Shown here piece by piece: positions 13,823 to 26,854 of a DNA stretch of 64,000 nucleotides. Origin of the DNA: Polytrichum commune (taxonomy: Eukaryota > Streptophyta > Polytrichopsida > Polytrichales > Polytrichaceae); NCBI GenBank assembly GCA_950295325.1, contig OX485805.1:1366501-1430500 (forward strand), given 5' to 3'. A model generated the notes under the pieces. It was not told where the DNA came from. It did not search any database and worked only from the letters and a program-made list of their open reading frames with translations. The position numbers and the translations under genes were made by a program. The first letter of the stretch is position 1. Each line of letters begins with the position of its first letter.

Positions 13823-14249
13823 GGGCATGCCCAGGAGAGATAGTAAGCAACCCGCCAAAAATAATGTATTATATGGTGTTTAGGGTGTTTGGGGAGCCCT
13901 CCATCTTGGGCGGGGCAGCTCATCTTGAGTCAGAGCCCACCAAAGCCTAGGCATACCCCCGGTATAATTAGGAAGCAATCAATAAGACAACAACACCTAT
14001 TATCTGACATGGGATAAAGTAGGATATCGGAGTATCTGATATTAAAGTAATCTCTTGGCGGGCCGGAGGAGGGTCGCCATATGAACCATTTATGGCGTTG
14101 GAAGGCCTTTACTATACCCGGGCCGGTTCTAAATTATGCCGGACCGGACATTGGTGGGGCTCAATTTATGCCGGTACCGCCACCTAAGAACCCGGAATGC
14201 CCCATTTTTGGCGTTGGCATGCCCCATGGCGAGGCTGCTGGGGACGCCC
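13823..14249 (+). mobile_element. PIF/Harbinger-type MITE, 427 bp, family H1
   Basis: Second copy of the H1 family with diverged ends (GGGCATGCCCAGGAGAG left; GGGCGTCCCCAGCAGCC as reverse complement of the right end) and TAA on both sides (13,820-13,822 and 14,250-14,252). The interior, with the GGGCGGGGCAGCTCATC and CCGGACCGGACATTGG blocks, matches the 47.2-kb copy closely. It is GC-rich against its surroundings. Confidence 0.85.
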
Positions 14250-14412
14250 TAAGGGAGAGTGCACCGGTTGCAAGATAAATTGTAAATTGCTTTAAGGTGG
14301 AATTCCTCCCAAATCTAATTACATGTGTGTATTATGACTTATACAACAATTAACTTCAAAGTCAATTGTATGTTTGACTCTCAATAAGGGATCAAAGATT
14401 TACATTCACCAA

Positions 14413-14980
14413 GGGGTTGTTTACATCATGGATCATGAAGTTGTCCCATGTCAAAGGGCATTTTTCCATGGTCACACTTTCATGTTTGATTTCTTAAAAA
14501 AATGCATTTTAAAAGCCTTTGGACCCCCGACTAAGTGTAAACCAAACGTGGACCAAGGAAAGTGACCATACAACAAATAGTGGATGTCTTGTTTTTTATA
14601 TATATGTTCAAAAAGAGAAACTTTGGGAATTTTCTTTGTGTTTGACCTTCTCCCCTTCTCCCTCCCTTCTTTCCTCGTAACTATGAAAACATTTGGCACC
14701 AAAAAATTTAAAAATATTCAAATGGCTTTTCTTTGCCATAGTCTCCGAACATTTGTAATGAGAGAACCTCTTTTGCCTCTCCCACTGCAAACCATGTTGG
14801 ATCATGACAGTGGATAATGTAGACTTAAAATAAGCCTTTTGGGGACCTCAAGTTCCATGGTCACTCTTACATTTGATTTTCTCGATGTAAATCAAAGTGA
14901 TGCCATGACGAGTTCAACAACCACTCACATATTTTAGAGGAACAAGGGATGGCTTCATGGTCCATGATGCACACAACCCC
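14413..14980 (+). mobile_element. Harbinger-type MITE, 568 bp, family H2
   Basis: Ends GGGGTTGTTTACATCATGGA and, inverted, GGGGTTGTGTGCATCATGGA. The right flank is TAA and the left is CAA (presumed mutated TAA). It shares ends and length with 55,348-55,914. No coding frame of note. Confidence 0.75.
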
Positions 14981-17441
14981 TAAGAGTTAAATCCAAGTTA
15001 AAAAGAAAAACAAATGAGTTAGGTTGGAGAGGAACTTAGGCTTAAATCCTCAAAGTAACCAACTTAGGCTTACTCACATTACCATGTCTCAAATATAATA
15101 CCAAAATGTGGCATTATTCTCCATGCAAATCTATTGAAATAATGTTCTTAAAAATCTTGTTCACGGAGGTACTATTAATCTTCTACATGTTAAAAAGAGG
15201 GTACTTGCTTTTTCACACAAGAACTCGCTTCAACGGCATATTTGTGACAAGAAGTCTTTCATGAGGACCAAAATAGTCCTTGGATTGATATGGCCAACCA
15301 AACCAAATAGTCCGTTCATCTTGGAGCCACCCGGACCACTTCTTTATGAGTTTGAAGGACAAACATGGGGTAGCCTTGGGATGAGCTCGCACTTCACCCA
15401 CTTTTTTACGTTTCTTTAAAAGGTTTGGTTGGGTATCTCAAAGATGCCTATGAATAAAACTTTGAAGACCATTTCAAGCACAATTTGTACAATGCTCAAG
15501 TCTGCTTCCAAAAAGGTTCTTACACCTTCTAACCCTTAAAGACTCAACGGTTTTTTTTGGAAGCGTAAGATGGTCTACAATGAAACATTAAAATTAACAC
15601 TCTTGAATTAGAAGTTGATTGGAATGAACCTATTCAAATGGCTAGAAGTTGTATCCATTTCGGGTCAACAAAATCCCATTACATTCACGTAGGCAATGCA
15701 TCACCAAGGAGACCATTCATGCGATGCATGGGTACACTCTCATGATGAATGGGCTTTTCTAAATGCAAGTGCCAAAAAACACTTGTGTTTCTCCTCATTT
15801 TATTCTATTATGGCAATAGAGAGTTAAAGATTCACCAATCGTATATTGGATGCCTTGCACATGATTATTTGTACCAAATTAAATTGTTTTTTCTTCACCG
15901 AAGTAGTGAAGAAATATTTACATCAATGACCAGTGACCATGACCACTGCTTTTATATAGTCTCTTGTTGGTTAAGAAGCAATGGGCGATTTCCACTTCGT
16001 TCTACACAAGGTCACAAAAAGGTAACCATGTCAAAAAAACAAAAAAAAACAAAAAAAACATATGAGAAAGTGACATGAAACCCTACATGTCTAACAATGG
16101 ATAATGTTTGGGGTCACATCGGTTGTGCGGCAAGAAAACCAAATAGGTTGTCCCATCTTAAAATGAAGGTGACCATATTAGGGGTAAATCTATGATTAGG
16201 ACAAACATTCTTAATGTTATAAATACATTTAAAGAATATTTTTATTTTATAAATATATGTACTATATTTCTATAAAAAGAACGTTACATCTAGGTCCACG
16301 TCTGCTTTACATTATGTCTTATGACCAAAGCTTTAAAGAAGTGATGTGAGTTTTGTTTTGGTCATGGTTTGCAGATTGCTGACCATAATCACAAGAAATC
16401 CCTAAATCATTTTTTTCTCACATCGCGTGGTCACGTGTTTAAAGCGGCCCTAAATACCATGGAACTTTGTAGGTTGGAGTTCTTCAATCCTAAATCTAAA
16501 CCTTACGCATTTTCCCTTGGGTTCAACGATTTTGAATTTGGCAATATGTCAATAATATGTGATTCTAATTGTAGTAAAATAAATTAATTTTTTTACAATT
16601 TCTTCGTGCTTTATATGGATGAAATCACAAAAAAAAACCCCAAAAAAATCATAGAAACTGGATGAAATTGCAAACACATGTTCAATCATCCATGTGTGGC
16701 TTCCTCACTCCGATGATTGCAGCCAATGCTCCTCTCTCGAAAATAAAAGATCAAATTAAAATATATCACCGATGGGGTTGAACAAATGACCTCAACAATT
16801 GTCCCCATTCAAATGTAGGTGTACCTTTCCGCATAACTTTGTGTCATGGACTCATGTGGGTTCAAATATGCAGAACCTTGAAAACAAAAAACAAAAAACA
16901 AAAAAAGCAAAAAAAAAAACGTCGTGATTTTTTTACCCTGACATGCGATGTCCATTCACCGCCTTTCCTCTCATGTTCGCTTGAGCGCAAGAGTGGGGCC
17001 AACTTGGTGCCTATTTTCATAGGTGGCGCTTGAAAACAAGTCGCTTGGTTGGGGCGGTGTTTAATGTTCGCCATTGTAATTTACAGCGAGCTAGTGTGGT
17101 GCCACATATTATGTGCTTTACATTTGCAAAGGGTCAACAAACCAATCATTCAATCACATTTCCCATGCGGTTATTTTATTAACATGCGTTGACTGTACAC
17201 CCACACCAAACACCACACCATAGCTTGAAGTTATAAAATCCAAAATTACCAAGAGGAATCGCATGACCTTTATATAGATTTGTTACCATCAAAGCATGGG
17301 TGTTTGTGTGTCCTTGTGTGCAAACAAAAATTTGTGACTCTATTGCCAAAGGGGTATGAGCCCAAAATGAGTGCTCATATTTGTTTTATGTTTAGAATTT
17401 AATTAGAAGTGCAATTGGAGTGTTATTGAAACAATCAAAAG
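14981..17441. other. Gene-free stretch
   Basis: A stop-interrupted plus frame at 15.18-15.42 kb is open but unrecognised; A-rich runs near 16.05 and 16.9 kb. No gene seen. Confidence 0.5.
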
Positions 17442-17738
17442 TATAAAAAGAGTGAGGCTTGGTGTGGTTTAGGTTTTAGGCCTTAAGCCATTTTGTGTGG
17501 TGAATTAGAAGCTTAGTGACATTAGGGAGTGTTTTGATTAGAGGAGTAGTGTTTGAGGAGGCAAGAGGAAGAGCCTTTGAGTTAATTGTTTGAATTAGAA
17601 CGTGTTCTTGTTAGTTTAAAGGGGTAAGGAGTTAATGGATAGGATAAGGTCCTACTAAGTAGGAGATGGCTAAGGAGGTTGTGGTTTGGGTGCCCTCCCT
17701 CCTTCCTTCCTCCTCTCTCTCATCCTCTCCCTCTCTCA

Positions 17739-17759
17739 TGTGTGTGTGTGTGTGTGTGT
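17739..17759. repeat. (TG)n microsatellite
   Basis: About ten TG units after a CT-rich stretch. Confidence 0.9.
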
Positions 17760-17783
17760 TATGAAGTGTGTTAGAATTAGAGT

Positions 17784-17880
17784 TGATTAGGGGAAGCTTA
17801 TACAAATAGTGATTAGGGGAAGCTTACACAAATAGTGATTAGGGGAGCTTATCAAAGTAGTGATTAGGGGGGGCTTATAA
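17784..17880 (+). repeat. Short tandem repeat, four units of 25-27 bp
   Basis: Units begin GATTAGGGG at 17,784, 17,811, 17,837 and 17,862, immediately before the 59/60-bp array. Confidence 0.8.
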
Positions 17881-17884
17881 GGCT

Positions 17885-18290
17885 GAAACCAGTAGCATTT
17901 AGGTGGACAGAGGTTGCTGGCCGAGACCAGCAAGCCACCTTGGCGAAACCAGCATCATTTAGGTGGACAGAGGCTGTTGGCCGAGACCAGCAGCCACCTT
18001 GGCGAAACCATCAGCATTTAGGTGGACAGAGGCTACTGGCCGAGACCAGCAACCACCTTGGCGAAACCAACAGCATTTAGGTGGACAGAGGCTGTTGGCC
18101 GAGACCAGCAAGCCACCTTGGCGAAACCAGCAGCATTTAAGTGGACAGAGGCTACTGGCCGAGACCAGCAGCCACCTTGGCGAAACCAACAGCATTTAGG
18201 TGGATAGAGGCTGTTGGCCGAGACCAGCAAGCCACCTTGGCGAAACCAACAGCATTTAGGAGGACAGAAGCTTGCAAGGCTGAGGCAGCA
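17885..18290 (+). repeat. Minisatellite, seven units of 59/60 bp
   Basis: Units start at 17,885, 17,945, 18,004, 18,063, 18,123, 18,182 and 18,242 (last one degenerate). Each has GAAACCA, CAGCATTTAGGTGGACAGAG, GGCCGAGACCAGCA and CCACCTTGGC. The 1-bp length change is the presence or absence of one A in CAGCA(A)GCC. Both strands are open across it as a by-product; not coding in my view. Confidence 0.9.
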
Positions 18291-18484
18291 GTCACGAGGT
18301 CACATTAGACTAAATTGTAGCGTAGTCAAGTAGGTTAGTACATAGTTTGGGTTTCAAGCAAGAAAGGAAAGAGTTAGTTCGTTAGAGTTGTAATTGAATT
18401 GTGTGGGATTGTACTTGAGCACGCGAATAGCGCCATGATAGAGAAGAGTGTTTCTTAACACTTGTAATCTTGTTATGGAATAAA

Positions 18485-19339
18485 TGGGTGTGTACGGATT
18501 GATGAGACATGTGATGAATTCTCACGACGTTGGTAAGAAGGGGCTATGTGAAACGAATGTGATACCCATTCCCTCACCCGGACTAGGACGCTTAAGGGTG
18601 GGTGGTTTGGCCTCACAAGGGGACCACCTCGGGACCCCCTCCGATAGGAGGCACAAGCACTTGACATCCCATAGCTATGCTCTCTCTTTCTCTCTCTCTC
18701 CACTTTCGAGCACCACAAACAACTAAATGATTGTTGAATCCACTCTATAGTTGTGTCATTCATTTAGAAACCGTGCATCATTAGAAAATTGTCATGTCAA
18801 CTATATTTCATATCATACTAGAAATGAAAAAATCATGAGAGTCTGACTACTTTCGCAATTGAATTTACTATTGTTTGATCATGTATTCAAATCGCGTCAC
18901 TACACATGCTTCATTGGCGTCATTGCTTTACTACAAACCTTTTGTCATATACCACTGAATATTGGCGACCGATTGAGCATAACAATATTCAATATGCCTT
19001 GCCAGCTCCGTGGACCACCCTAGACTTACAAAAGGAATTGTTTACCTTTTATTCCCGGATAACTCTTCACGAGATGAATATTCACATTAAACACTTTGCG
19101 CTTGTGCGGTTGATGTGGGCTAGCTATGGTGTTTTCTAGCATACAATATTTACAATATTTATTTTCTGGAGAAAGAGAGCTACCACGTAACATTACTCAA
19201 CTGATGAGCTGTGTTTATTTGTCACGACTTCATATTTAGTCTGAAGCAATGGGATTCCAACATCCAGAGGCTTTATTCTCAAATCTATTGCGGGGCCCAT
19301 GAACACAACTCATCACCTGAGTAATCGTATGCACACCAC
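18485..19339. other. Gene-free stretch
   Basis: CT-rich block at 18.68 kb; TAACATTACTCA-type inverted motif pair near 19.19/19.33 kb. No gene seen. Confidence 0.5.
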
Positions 19340-20110
19340 ACCACAATGAATAATGTTACGAGACGCGTGACCACATTAGTAAGGCCCACACCAGTACCTT
19401 AGAGTTGAATGGCCTCAAATGCAAGCTCAAAAATATTGAGTCTTCGGATGCTTCGGTGTCCTTTGCATCTCCGAAGTATTCTTCCCATGTTGCATATTCA
19501 AGTTGAATACTCTACAACAATGTAGTGGATATCAACCACATAATATTATTCAGCTACATGGTTGTGTTCCATTCTATATCTAGCATCCGACGTGGGCCTC
19601 CACTATTTGACCTTCATGGGAAGAAGCTTAGAAAATACGAAGAAATTGATGCCGGTACAAATAATGAATAGTGTCGGTTTGGATGATAAGAATATTGTGA
19701 ACAAATGTCAGCATTTTCAATTATGATCGTACTATTGATAGAAAACACAAGGAATAAGATTGGGATGAATTTCATGGGCACTGTGACATGTGTATAACTC
19801 CACCCAAATTTCCCAAGTTCAACATAAACTTATGAATAGGAAACGAATACTCCCAGCTTGTTCGAAAGATCCACATAATCTATTTGACAAATTCCAGGGT
19901 CATGAAACTGACCCACGCGGCTGAATAATGTTATGCAACTATGATATCATGTATAATAATATTGCTACTTCTTGTTTGTTTGTTTTTTTTTGGGAAAAAG
20001 AGCTACCCCAATGAATAATGATACGAGAAAAGCGACCACATAGTAAGGCCCACATGAGGTACCTTAGAGTCGAGTGGCCTCAAATGCAACCTTGGAAGTA
20101 TTGAGTCCTC
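19340..20110 (+). repeat. Direct repeat pair, ~115 bp, around 19.4 and 20.05 kb
   Basis: 19,340-19,460 and 20,010-20,110 share AATGAATAATG, AAGGCCCACA, TACCTTAGAGT and GGCCTCAAATGCAA with the same spacing. Likely two copies of an AT-ended element. Confidence 0.5.
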
Positions 20111-21256
20111 GTTAGATGGTTCGACCGTGTGGTGACCAAGTCAAGGTTGGGTTGGGCCAACGTGCTTTGGTCCGACCATGACGAGTCCTGGCCCGACCAA
20201 TAACCGAGGGGGTGGGGAACAAAAAGTAACACCCCATTACTCCTTCTCTTGGACCGTTGAGGCACCCTCAACCAAGCCATCGCAAATAAGGTCAACAATG
20301 TTAATTTAACAACTCATTAGGGTCATGTAATGCTAACGTGAATGACATTTATATTTTCTAGATGAACAAAGTTAAGGTTTATGTGATGATGGTCTGCGAT
20401 TGATTATCCTCGTACAAGTTTCAACAATTATCGTAACTAAGCAATAGAATTTAGATGAGTGGTCATGAGTTAACCTATAGATCGATTGTGTGTTACCCTA
20501 ACTTTACCGCTTTGAAATTTATAGCAATTTCCATGTTCATGAAAGATTTTTTTAATTTTTTTGCATTCTCCTTAGAATTTGTTTCTCTCTGCAAGAGAAA
20601 TGATTCCCCGTTATTACTCCTCCTAAACATATTCAAACTTCCTTATTTTATCCGTTATAGTTGCCTCAGCCTTAAGCCATTGAAATTATTGTACCCGCCT
20701 GCCCGCCTGCCCGCCTCATTTGCCCGGGCTACACAGGTTGGCCATGGAGCTCGTCCAGCCAGTAAGCATAAGTAATGTTCATCCATCTGAAGCTTGGCCA
20801 TTTGAATCCAAAGTTCATCCCATGGGCTCATCCATCCCATCGAGCCTATGTCAAATAGTCGATTTCCCCAAAATCAGTTTCATTAATGTCAACCTGACGG
20901 CACTCGTGTTGGCAACTCCATAATGCACAATCTAGGAGCGAGAGACATTATGGGTGTTAAATAAAGGCCCCTCATTATTGGGAATATGATTTATTGGGCA
21001 CTCGCTACACTAGGTACATGATTTAGTGTGGGCCACACTATTCATCATCGACCTACGACAATGAAAATCACAATGATCATCACATGTCACCATTCTTTTT
21101 CTTCTAGTAACACCTTTTCTCTTTGATGATGAATATAATGGGGCCACATGATTTATCATGAACTGTACATTAATGTGGGCTGATGGCGTTGGACTATATA
21201 TCATCCCCTAAATGTCTAAGAAGCTCAAATGTGCCAAGTTGTATGGTTTTTGTTTG

Positions 21257-21295
<39 letters not shown>

Positions 21296-22705
21296 ATATA
21301 TATATATATATATATATTAGGTGCTATAACAACTGGAACATATATGTAATTTTTTGTGCAAATTTTCAAGTATAGAGCGGTTGGGATTTCTAGTGTACTT
21401 GTCACCCCCCCTCTTTGCCCAGTTGGTTGCAGGAGGTTAGGGTGTTGAATGTTGGGGGGCATGTCTCCCTCTTGTTTTGAAATTTATGCACCAAAACTTT
21501 CCTTGCATACACATGCTTTATTCCAGCCCGGTTGGTTTAGGGGGGGTCTTATCTATATTTGGAATTACTGGGTTTTATATTTTGAGGCCTACATATAACT
21601 ATATCAAATGTTTGGGACTTCATTCGACAATGTCCAATGTTTGTAGCAAAGGCCAACCCTCAAACAAGTTTGCACCTATAAGTGTATCTAACTTTGGTGC
21701 AAGTGGTAAAGGTGACACTCCACATGCATTGCAACGGGGACAACAACCTAACAATTGTCAAAGCAATTGCCGACCTATAACACTTCAAATGCACACATAA
21801 TTTCATAACCACAAACATGTATGTTTAGTCCAATTGGTTGTGGTTGGTTTAGGGTGTTTACAGAGACAATCTCAATTTCCGCCACAAGATAACTATCAGA
21901 GACAATGATTGTGAACACACCTCCTCCCCCCTACTAGTTGCATTTGGTTTTGCAAAAGTACATTTTGTCATGTTCCGAGGGATGTCATGACATGGGACTA
22001 TAATTGGTTGCTGTAACATAGCATTGTGTATCTTGTATTATAATGACCAATTGCGATGGATGATCTTTCTCATGTTGATCAAAGTTTGTTTTTGGGGTGA
22101 AAGAAGTGACAAAATGCATATGAGATGAGAAGTGCTATTTCACAAGCATGCTCATGAGACAATGTTCACATGTTTGTAGTCATAGGATACCCTATGACTA
22201 TTTTTGTTTTTCTGGAAGATCACTACCCATGAACTTTCTTAAGTACAATTTTTTTTACGGGTGTATACGACATATATTATGATTTTTTGTTTGCCCAATG
22301 AAATTATTTAGTTGCCCATAAGACGTTTGCGGTTGTTCAAGGATCACCCAACATGTTGTATTCTATACACTATACTTGAAGCCCTCTATACAATAAAATT
22401 TTAAAATGTATAGTGTGTCAAGGAGTGAGGAATCAAACAAAGTCCCCCCTAGTGTAGGCATAGTCATATGCATCTATTCCCGAATCCTCATTTATACTAA
22501 AGAGAGAGGCAAAATGGTTAAGCTTAAAAGTAGCAATTCAACTTCACTTAATCGGTGTACCTTTAAGTAACCTATATGTTACCTTCAATGGGTTGTCTTC
22601 AAATCGATCTTCAATTTCTTAAATTGGTTAAATGATAATGGTATCCAACCTCAACTCATATGGGATTGGTTAAACATGTTGAATGGAAATTAGTGGCTCA
22701 AGTAC
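20111..22705. other. Gene-free stretch
   Basis: Contains a short CCCGCCTG triplication at 20,696-20,714 and the TC/AT microsatellite; otherwise nothing recognised. Confidence 0.5.
21258..21318. repeat. (TC)n(AT)n microsatellite
   Basis: Roughly 17 TC units then 12 AT units. Confidence 0.95.
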
Positions 22706-23645
22706 CATAGTTTACTAGCAGGTTCGGCAACTTGCTGCCTAATATTTAATTAAAGTTCAAAAAGTAGGTTCGGCACCTAAAAATAGTATATTCATATTTT
22801 CGGCAATTTTCTCTTTTAATTTTTAAAAATTCAGCTTAAATTCATTTTCAATTTTCAATTTAAGCTTATATCTTGTACATCTCTCTTGCATTGAATGACA
22901 AGTAAGATGTGAGTGAAGAGTTGAGAATGCTCTGTGATTTATGCAAGTAGAGTGGAGTTGTGTTCAACAATGCATATGGGATATGTGAACTTTGAGGTGA
23001 AGGACCTAGTTAGACTTCATTTTTATAACACGCATAACTTTTGCATAGAGTCTTCAAATGACATAAAATTTGTTGGAGGTGAAAGATTACTTGATTTCTA
23101 AACTTTTCTTAGACCAACAAAATTCCAAAAAAGTTGATCTTCTATGCACAAATGAGCTCCGAAAAACTGTTATGAACGCATTTTAATTTTTTGATCTTTA
23201 CACGGCTGCAATGTTTTGTCCATATCTTTTGCATAAAGACTTATTTTGACACAAAACTTGTTGGAGGTGGAAGAAGGATTGATTTCTCAACTTTTGTTAG
23301 TCGGACAAAATTCTATAAAACTTCATCTTCTATGCTCAATTGGACTCCAAAAATTTGTGTACAACACATTTGAAAAGCCTCACCTAGAGTCTTGCTACTT
23401 CTTAACCCATATTCTTTGTGGACTAATGTAAGTGAGCTTGATTACAAAACGAGCACCTTCTCTCCTTCAAAATTCACATATGCTTCCATTGTAACTAAAA
23501 CTCTAGTGAGAAGTAAAAATTTCTTACTTTTTGGCAATTTTGAAAAACAATTAATTTTATATTCGGCAAAAAATGCCAATAATATTCCAAATTTTAGGCA
23601 TCTATTTTTAGAATTATTTTGTGCCGAACCTGCTATTAAACTACG
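22706..23645. mobile_element. Non-autonomous TIR element, ~940 bp
   Basis: Inverted ends CATAGTTTACTAGCAGGTTC and CGTAGTTTAATAGCAGGTTC. The interior contains a diverged ~150-bp direct duplication (23,035-23,185 and 23,225-23,370, sharing TTGTTGGAGGTG and ATCTTCTATGC). No transposase. Confidence 0.6.
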
Positions 23646-23717
23646 ATAGTATTCACCATTGATGGCTTTAATTGTCAGAACTCTTATGGAGGTAATCAAT
23701 CACAAGCCACCACCACA

Positions 23718-23873
23718 CATAACATTACTCAACACCTATTATTGTTTAGTGGGCCCTCAAAACATAATAGTCGGCAGCTCGAAAAGTTGAGTTTCATGTT
23801 CAACTTTTTGAGCATCCAATTATTATGTTATGAGGGTCCACTAAAGAAACAATGGGTGTTGAGTAATGTTATG
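23718..23873. mobile_element. Fold-back MITE, 156 bp
   Basis: Two ~75-bp inverted arms with ends CATAACATTACTCAACACC. Related ends are seen at 57,344 and, weakly, at 19,190. Confidence 0.65.
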
Positions 23874-24605
23874 AAGAAACTTTAAATTTTTTTGCGCAAA
23901 AACATAGATCTCATCTATATCAACATTACATGACCCTAGTGAACAGTTGAATGGACTTGGTCAACAATGGATGCCTCGACCCTATGTGTGGAGACTTTAG
24001 ATTGCTCCGGTGTTTGATATGTCAGATATGTGATAGGTGTAGACTAAACCAAGACATATGACTAGCAACGTTGAACCAAATGATGACAATTGTATCTCAC
24101 TCTGCCCTAAGTGACTTCCAAACAATGATCGGGGAGAACCGGCGGTTAGTTACAAATGAACCGGTTGAGTTTGAGAAATAACCGGTTGAAGTTCAAGACT
24201 TCAGGCAAATTACCGATCATTTTGGAGGAATTTATAGAATATACCCCAATTTAATAAAGGAAAACCGGAGGATGTGAACATGTAACCGGTTGGACTTGCA
24301 AACACTAGGATCTCAACCGATTATGCTCAAAAATCTCCCCGATCACTGCTTCCAAACAAGTTTGAAAGCATTGAACAATGCAAACAATGCATCATAGATC
24401 CTAGAATATAGAGAGGCATGAGCTGAGAATGTTCATAGGCTTAGTTCTTATGTGCAAATAACCTTAAGTTATCGTTGCCCCACTGTTAACCTAGAATGAT
24501 GGTAAGTTACACAATTTGTCATATGTAATGAAAAGTCACTGTAATAAAAAATAAAAAAAATAAAAAATAAAAAATCAGGGAATTAGAGAATCCAACTGAC
24601 AATCA
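23874..24605. other. Gene-free stretch with AACCGGTT motifs
   Basis: Several ACCGGTTG / ACCGG words between 24.13 and 24.31 kb and an A/T-rich run near 24.55 kb. No gene. Confidence 0.5.
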
Positions 24606-24837
24606 GGGCCACTTCGAACACGAGACTGAGAGCTCGTGACCATTACACTTCAAGCACTCTCATTGGTAGAAAAGGCGGAGCCGGTCCAAGTTCGCTTCAC
24701 ACTATGCTTGAGGGACCAACGGAGTATGTGAATGCAAGATGGATGTAAAGTCTATGTGGATTCCTACATGGCATCGAATGGATCTTGTATCACCGTCACT
24801 TGGACTATTTTCAAAAACCGCCTCTTGGAGGTAGGCC
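24606..24837 (+). repeat. H3 module flanking E1
   Basis: Forward copy of the module (GGGCCACTTCGAACACGAG ... CCTCTTGGAGGTAGGCC) found inside E1/E2, directly abutting the TAA of E1. Confidence 0.6.
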
Positions 24838-24840
24838 TAA

Positions 24841-25605
24841 GGGCCACTTCACACACGAGTGAAGAGCCGTGACCATGAAATTGTGAGAGTCCAAAAGAAA
24901 GTGTTCAAATGTTGTCCCAAGGCACCTTCAAAATCATGTATTGTGGTCATGGATCCTCAAGTGTAGTGTGAAGTCATGTGTACCGGGCCCTTAACCAAAT
25001 GCAATTTCAATGAATTTCTATTCATGCGGGTCCTCACACATGATAAAATAGAATAAATCAACGGTTGTGAGATTTCGGAGTGCCACGATCTCCCGGTTTT
25101 TTTGTTAGGCCTACCTTTAAGAGGTGGTTTTTGAATATAGTCCAAGTGACCATGAAACATGATCCATTTGATGCCATGTAGGAATCCATGTAGGCTTTTC
25201 ATCCATCTTGCATTTACATACTCCATTGGTCCCTCAAGTGTAGTGTGAAGCGAACCTGGACCGACTCCGCCTTTTCCACCAATGAGAGTGCTTGATTTAT
25301 AATGGTCACAAGATCTTAGTCTTGTGTGTGAAGTGACCTTAACACAAAACCGGAAGACCATGGCACTCTGAACACTCACAACCCTTGTTTTATTCAATTT
25401 TATCATGTCTGAAGATTCACATGAATAAAAATTCATTAGAATAGCATTTGGTTGAGGGCCCAGTCACATATGACTTCACACTACACTGGAGGGTCCATAA
25501 CCACACTACATGATTTTGGAGATGTCTTGGGACGGTCTTTGGACACTTTCTTTTGGGCTCTCACAATTTCATGGTCACGGCTCTCGGCTCGTGTGTGAAG
25601 TGACC
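24841..25605. mobile_element. Fold-back H3 element E1, 765 bp, with reversed internal module
   Basis: Begins GGGCCACTTCACACACGAG after TAA and ends in the inverted form (CTCGTGTGTGAAGTGACCC). The terminal ~170-bp modules are inverted copies of each other. The interior (~25,090-25,338) holds a module with its own TIR-like end in reverse orientation. Confidence 0.7.
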
Positions 25606-25698
25606 CTCAATCCCTCAAACAAAATCACTATTTTAAAATATATGAATTGTTAGGGTCGGACACGAAAATTCAGAGGACCTGCCCGCAATCCTTCCAAC

Positions 25699-25727
25699 AC
25701 CCCCCCCCCCCCCACACACACACACAA
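25699..25727. repeat. Poly-C plus (AC)n
   Basis: C run followed by AC repeats, between the two fold-back elements. Confidence 0.9.
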
Positions 25728-26090
25728 AACTCCCAAATGTGAATCCAGCTTTTATTAGGCCCAACAGTTCAAAAGAGAGATACAGAGGATCCGACCAACA
25801 CTGTCTTGCCACGTGGCAAACATGACTGGTATGGGCTAGTGGTAGGACCCTTAATAAATTGAAGATGGAATTTGGAGCAAGTTGGGTCCCATTTTGGGCC
25901 ACTTGTGGGGGAGTTGAATGGGAATTCGGGGACCTCATCTTTGTTTAACACGTATCGGCCATGGAGCCAAGCCATTTGCCGATCAAAGGGCACCATAAAA
26001 AAGTCCACACATCCACTTTAACCCGGCTTTTGGGTTGCTTTGTCATCAAGGCCATCACCCTCGTGTGGTTGTGAACGGTGCACTAATTAA

Positions 26091-26851
26091 GGGCCACTTC
26101 ACACACGAGCCAAGAGCCGTGACCATGAAATTTGTGAGAGCCCAAAAGAAAAGAAAGTGTCCAATGGCTGTCCCAACACACCTCCAACATCATGTAGTGT
26201 GGTCACGGAGCCTCAAGTGTAGTGTGAAGTCATATGTGACCGGGCCCTCAACCAAATGCTATTTCGATGAATTCCTATTCACGCGGGTCCTCGCGCATGA
26301 TAAAATTGAATAAAACAGTGGTTGTGAGCGTTCAGAGTGAAATGGTCTCGTGGTTTTGTGATAGGGCCATCTCACACATGAGATTGAGAGCCCGTGACTG
26401 TTACATGTCAAGCACTCTCATTGGTGGAAAAGGCAGAGCCGGTCCAAGTTTGCTTCACACTACACTTGAGGGACCAATGGAGGAAGTGAATGCAAGATGG
26501 ATGTAAATCCACATGGATTCCTACATGGCATCAAATGGATCATGCTTCATGGTCACTTGGACTATTATCAAAAATCGCCTCTTGGAGGTAGGCCTAACGG
26601 AGACCATGGCACTCTAAATGCTCACAACCGTTGATTTATTTTAATCTATCATGTGTGAGGACCCGCGTGAATAGAAATTCATTGAAATAACATTTGGTTA
26701 AGGGCCCGGTACATATGACTTCACACTACACTTGAGGGTTTGCGACCACACTAATTGATTTTGGAGGTGTCTTTGGACAACATTTGAACTCTTTCTTATG
26801 GGCTCTCACAAACTCATGGTCACGGCTCTTGGCTCATGTGTGAAGTGGCCC
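26091..26851. mobile_element. Fold-back H3 element E2, 761 bp, with forward internal module
   Basis: Same architecture and length as E1 (starts after TAA, ends before TTA), but the internal module (~26,364-26,600) is in forward orientation. Confidence 0.7.
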
Positions 26852-26854
26852 TTA

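Larger units (their letters stand above)
17442..18484 (+). other. Possible transcription unit or solo LTR around the minisatellite
   Basis: A TATAAAA at 17,442-17,448, two tandem arrays, and TTAACACTTGTAATC then AATAAA at 18,479-18,484 recall an LTR or a non-coding transcript. No second LTR, primer-binding site or gag/pol is seen. Confidence 0.3.

Noticed and set aside
17959-18230. Open frames of 60-78 codons on both strands across the minisatellite
   Set aside because: They follow from a 59/60-bp repeat without stop codons in several frames; the alternating length breaks any periodic protein, and no start or splice context supports them.
24957-25436. 159-codon minus-strand frame
   Set aside because: It lies wholly within fold-back element E1 and matches inverted non-coding module sequence elsewhere in the cluster.
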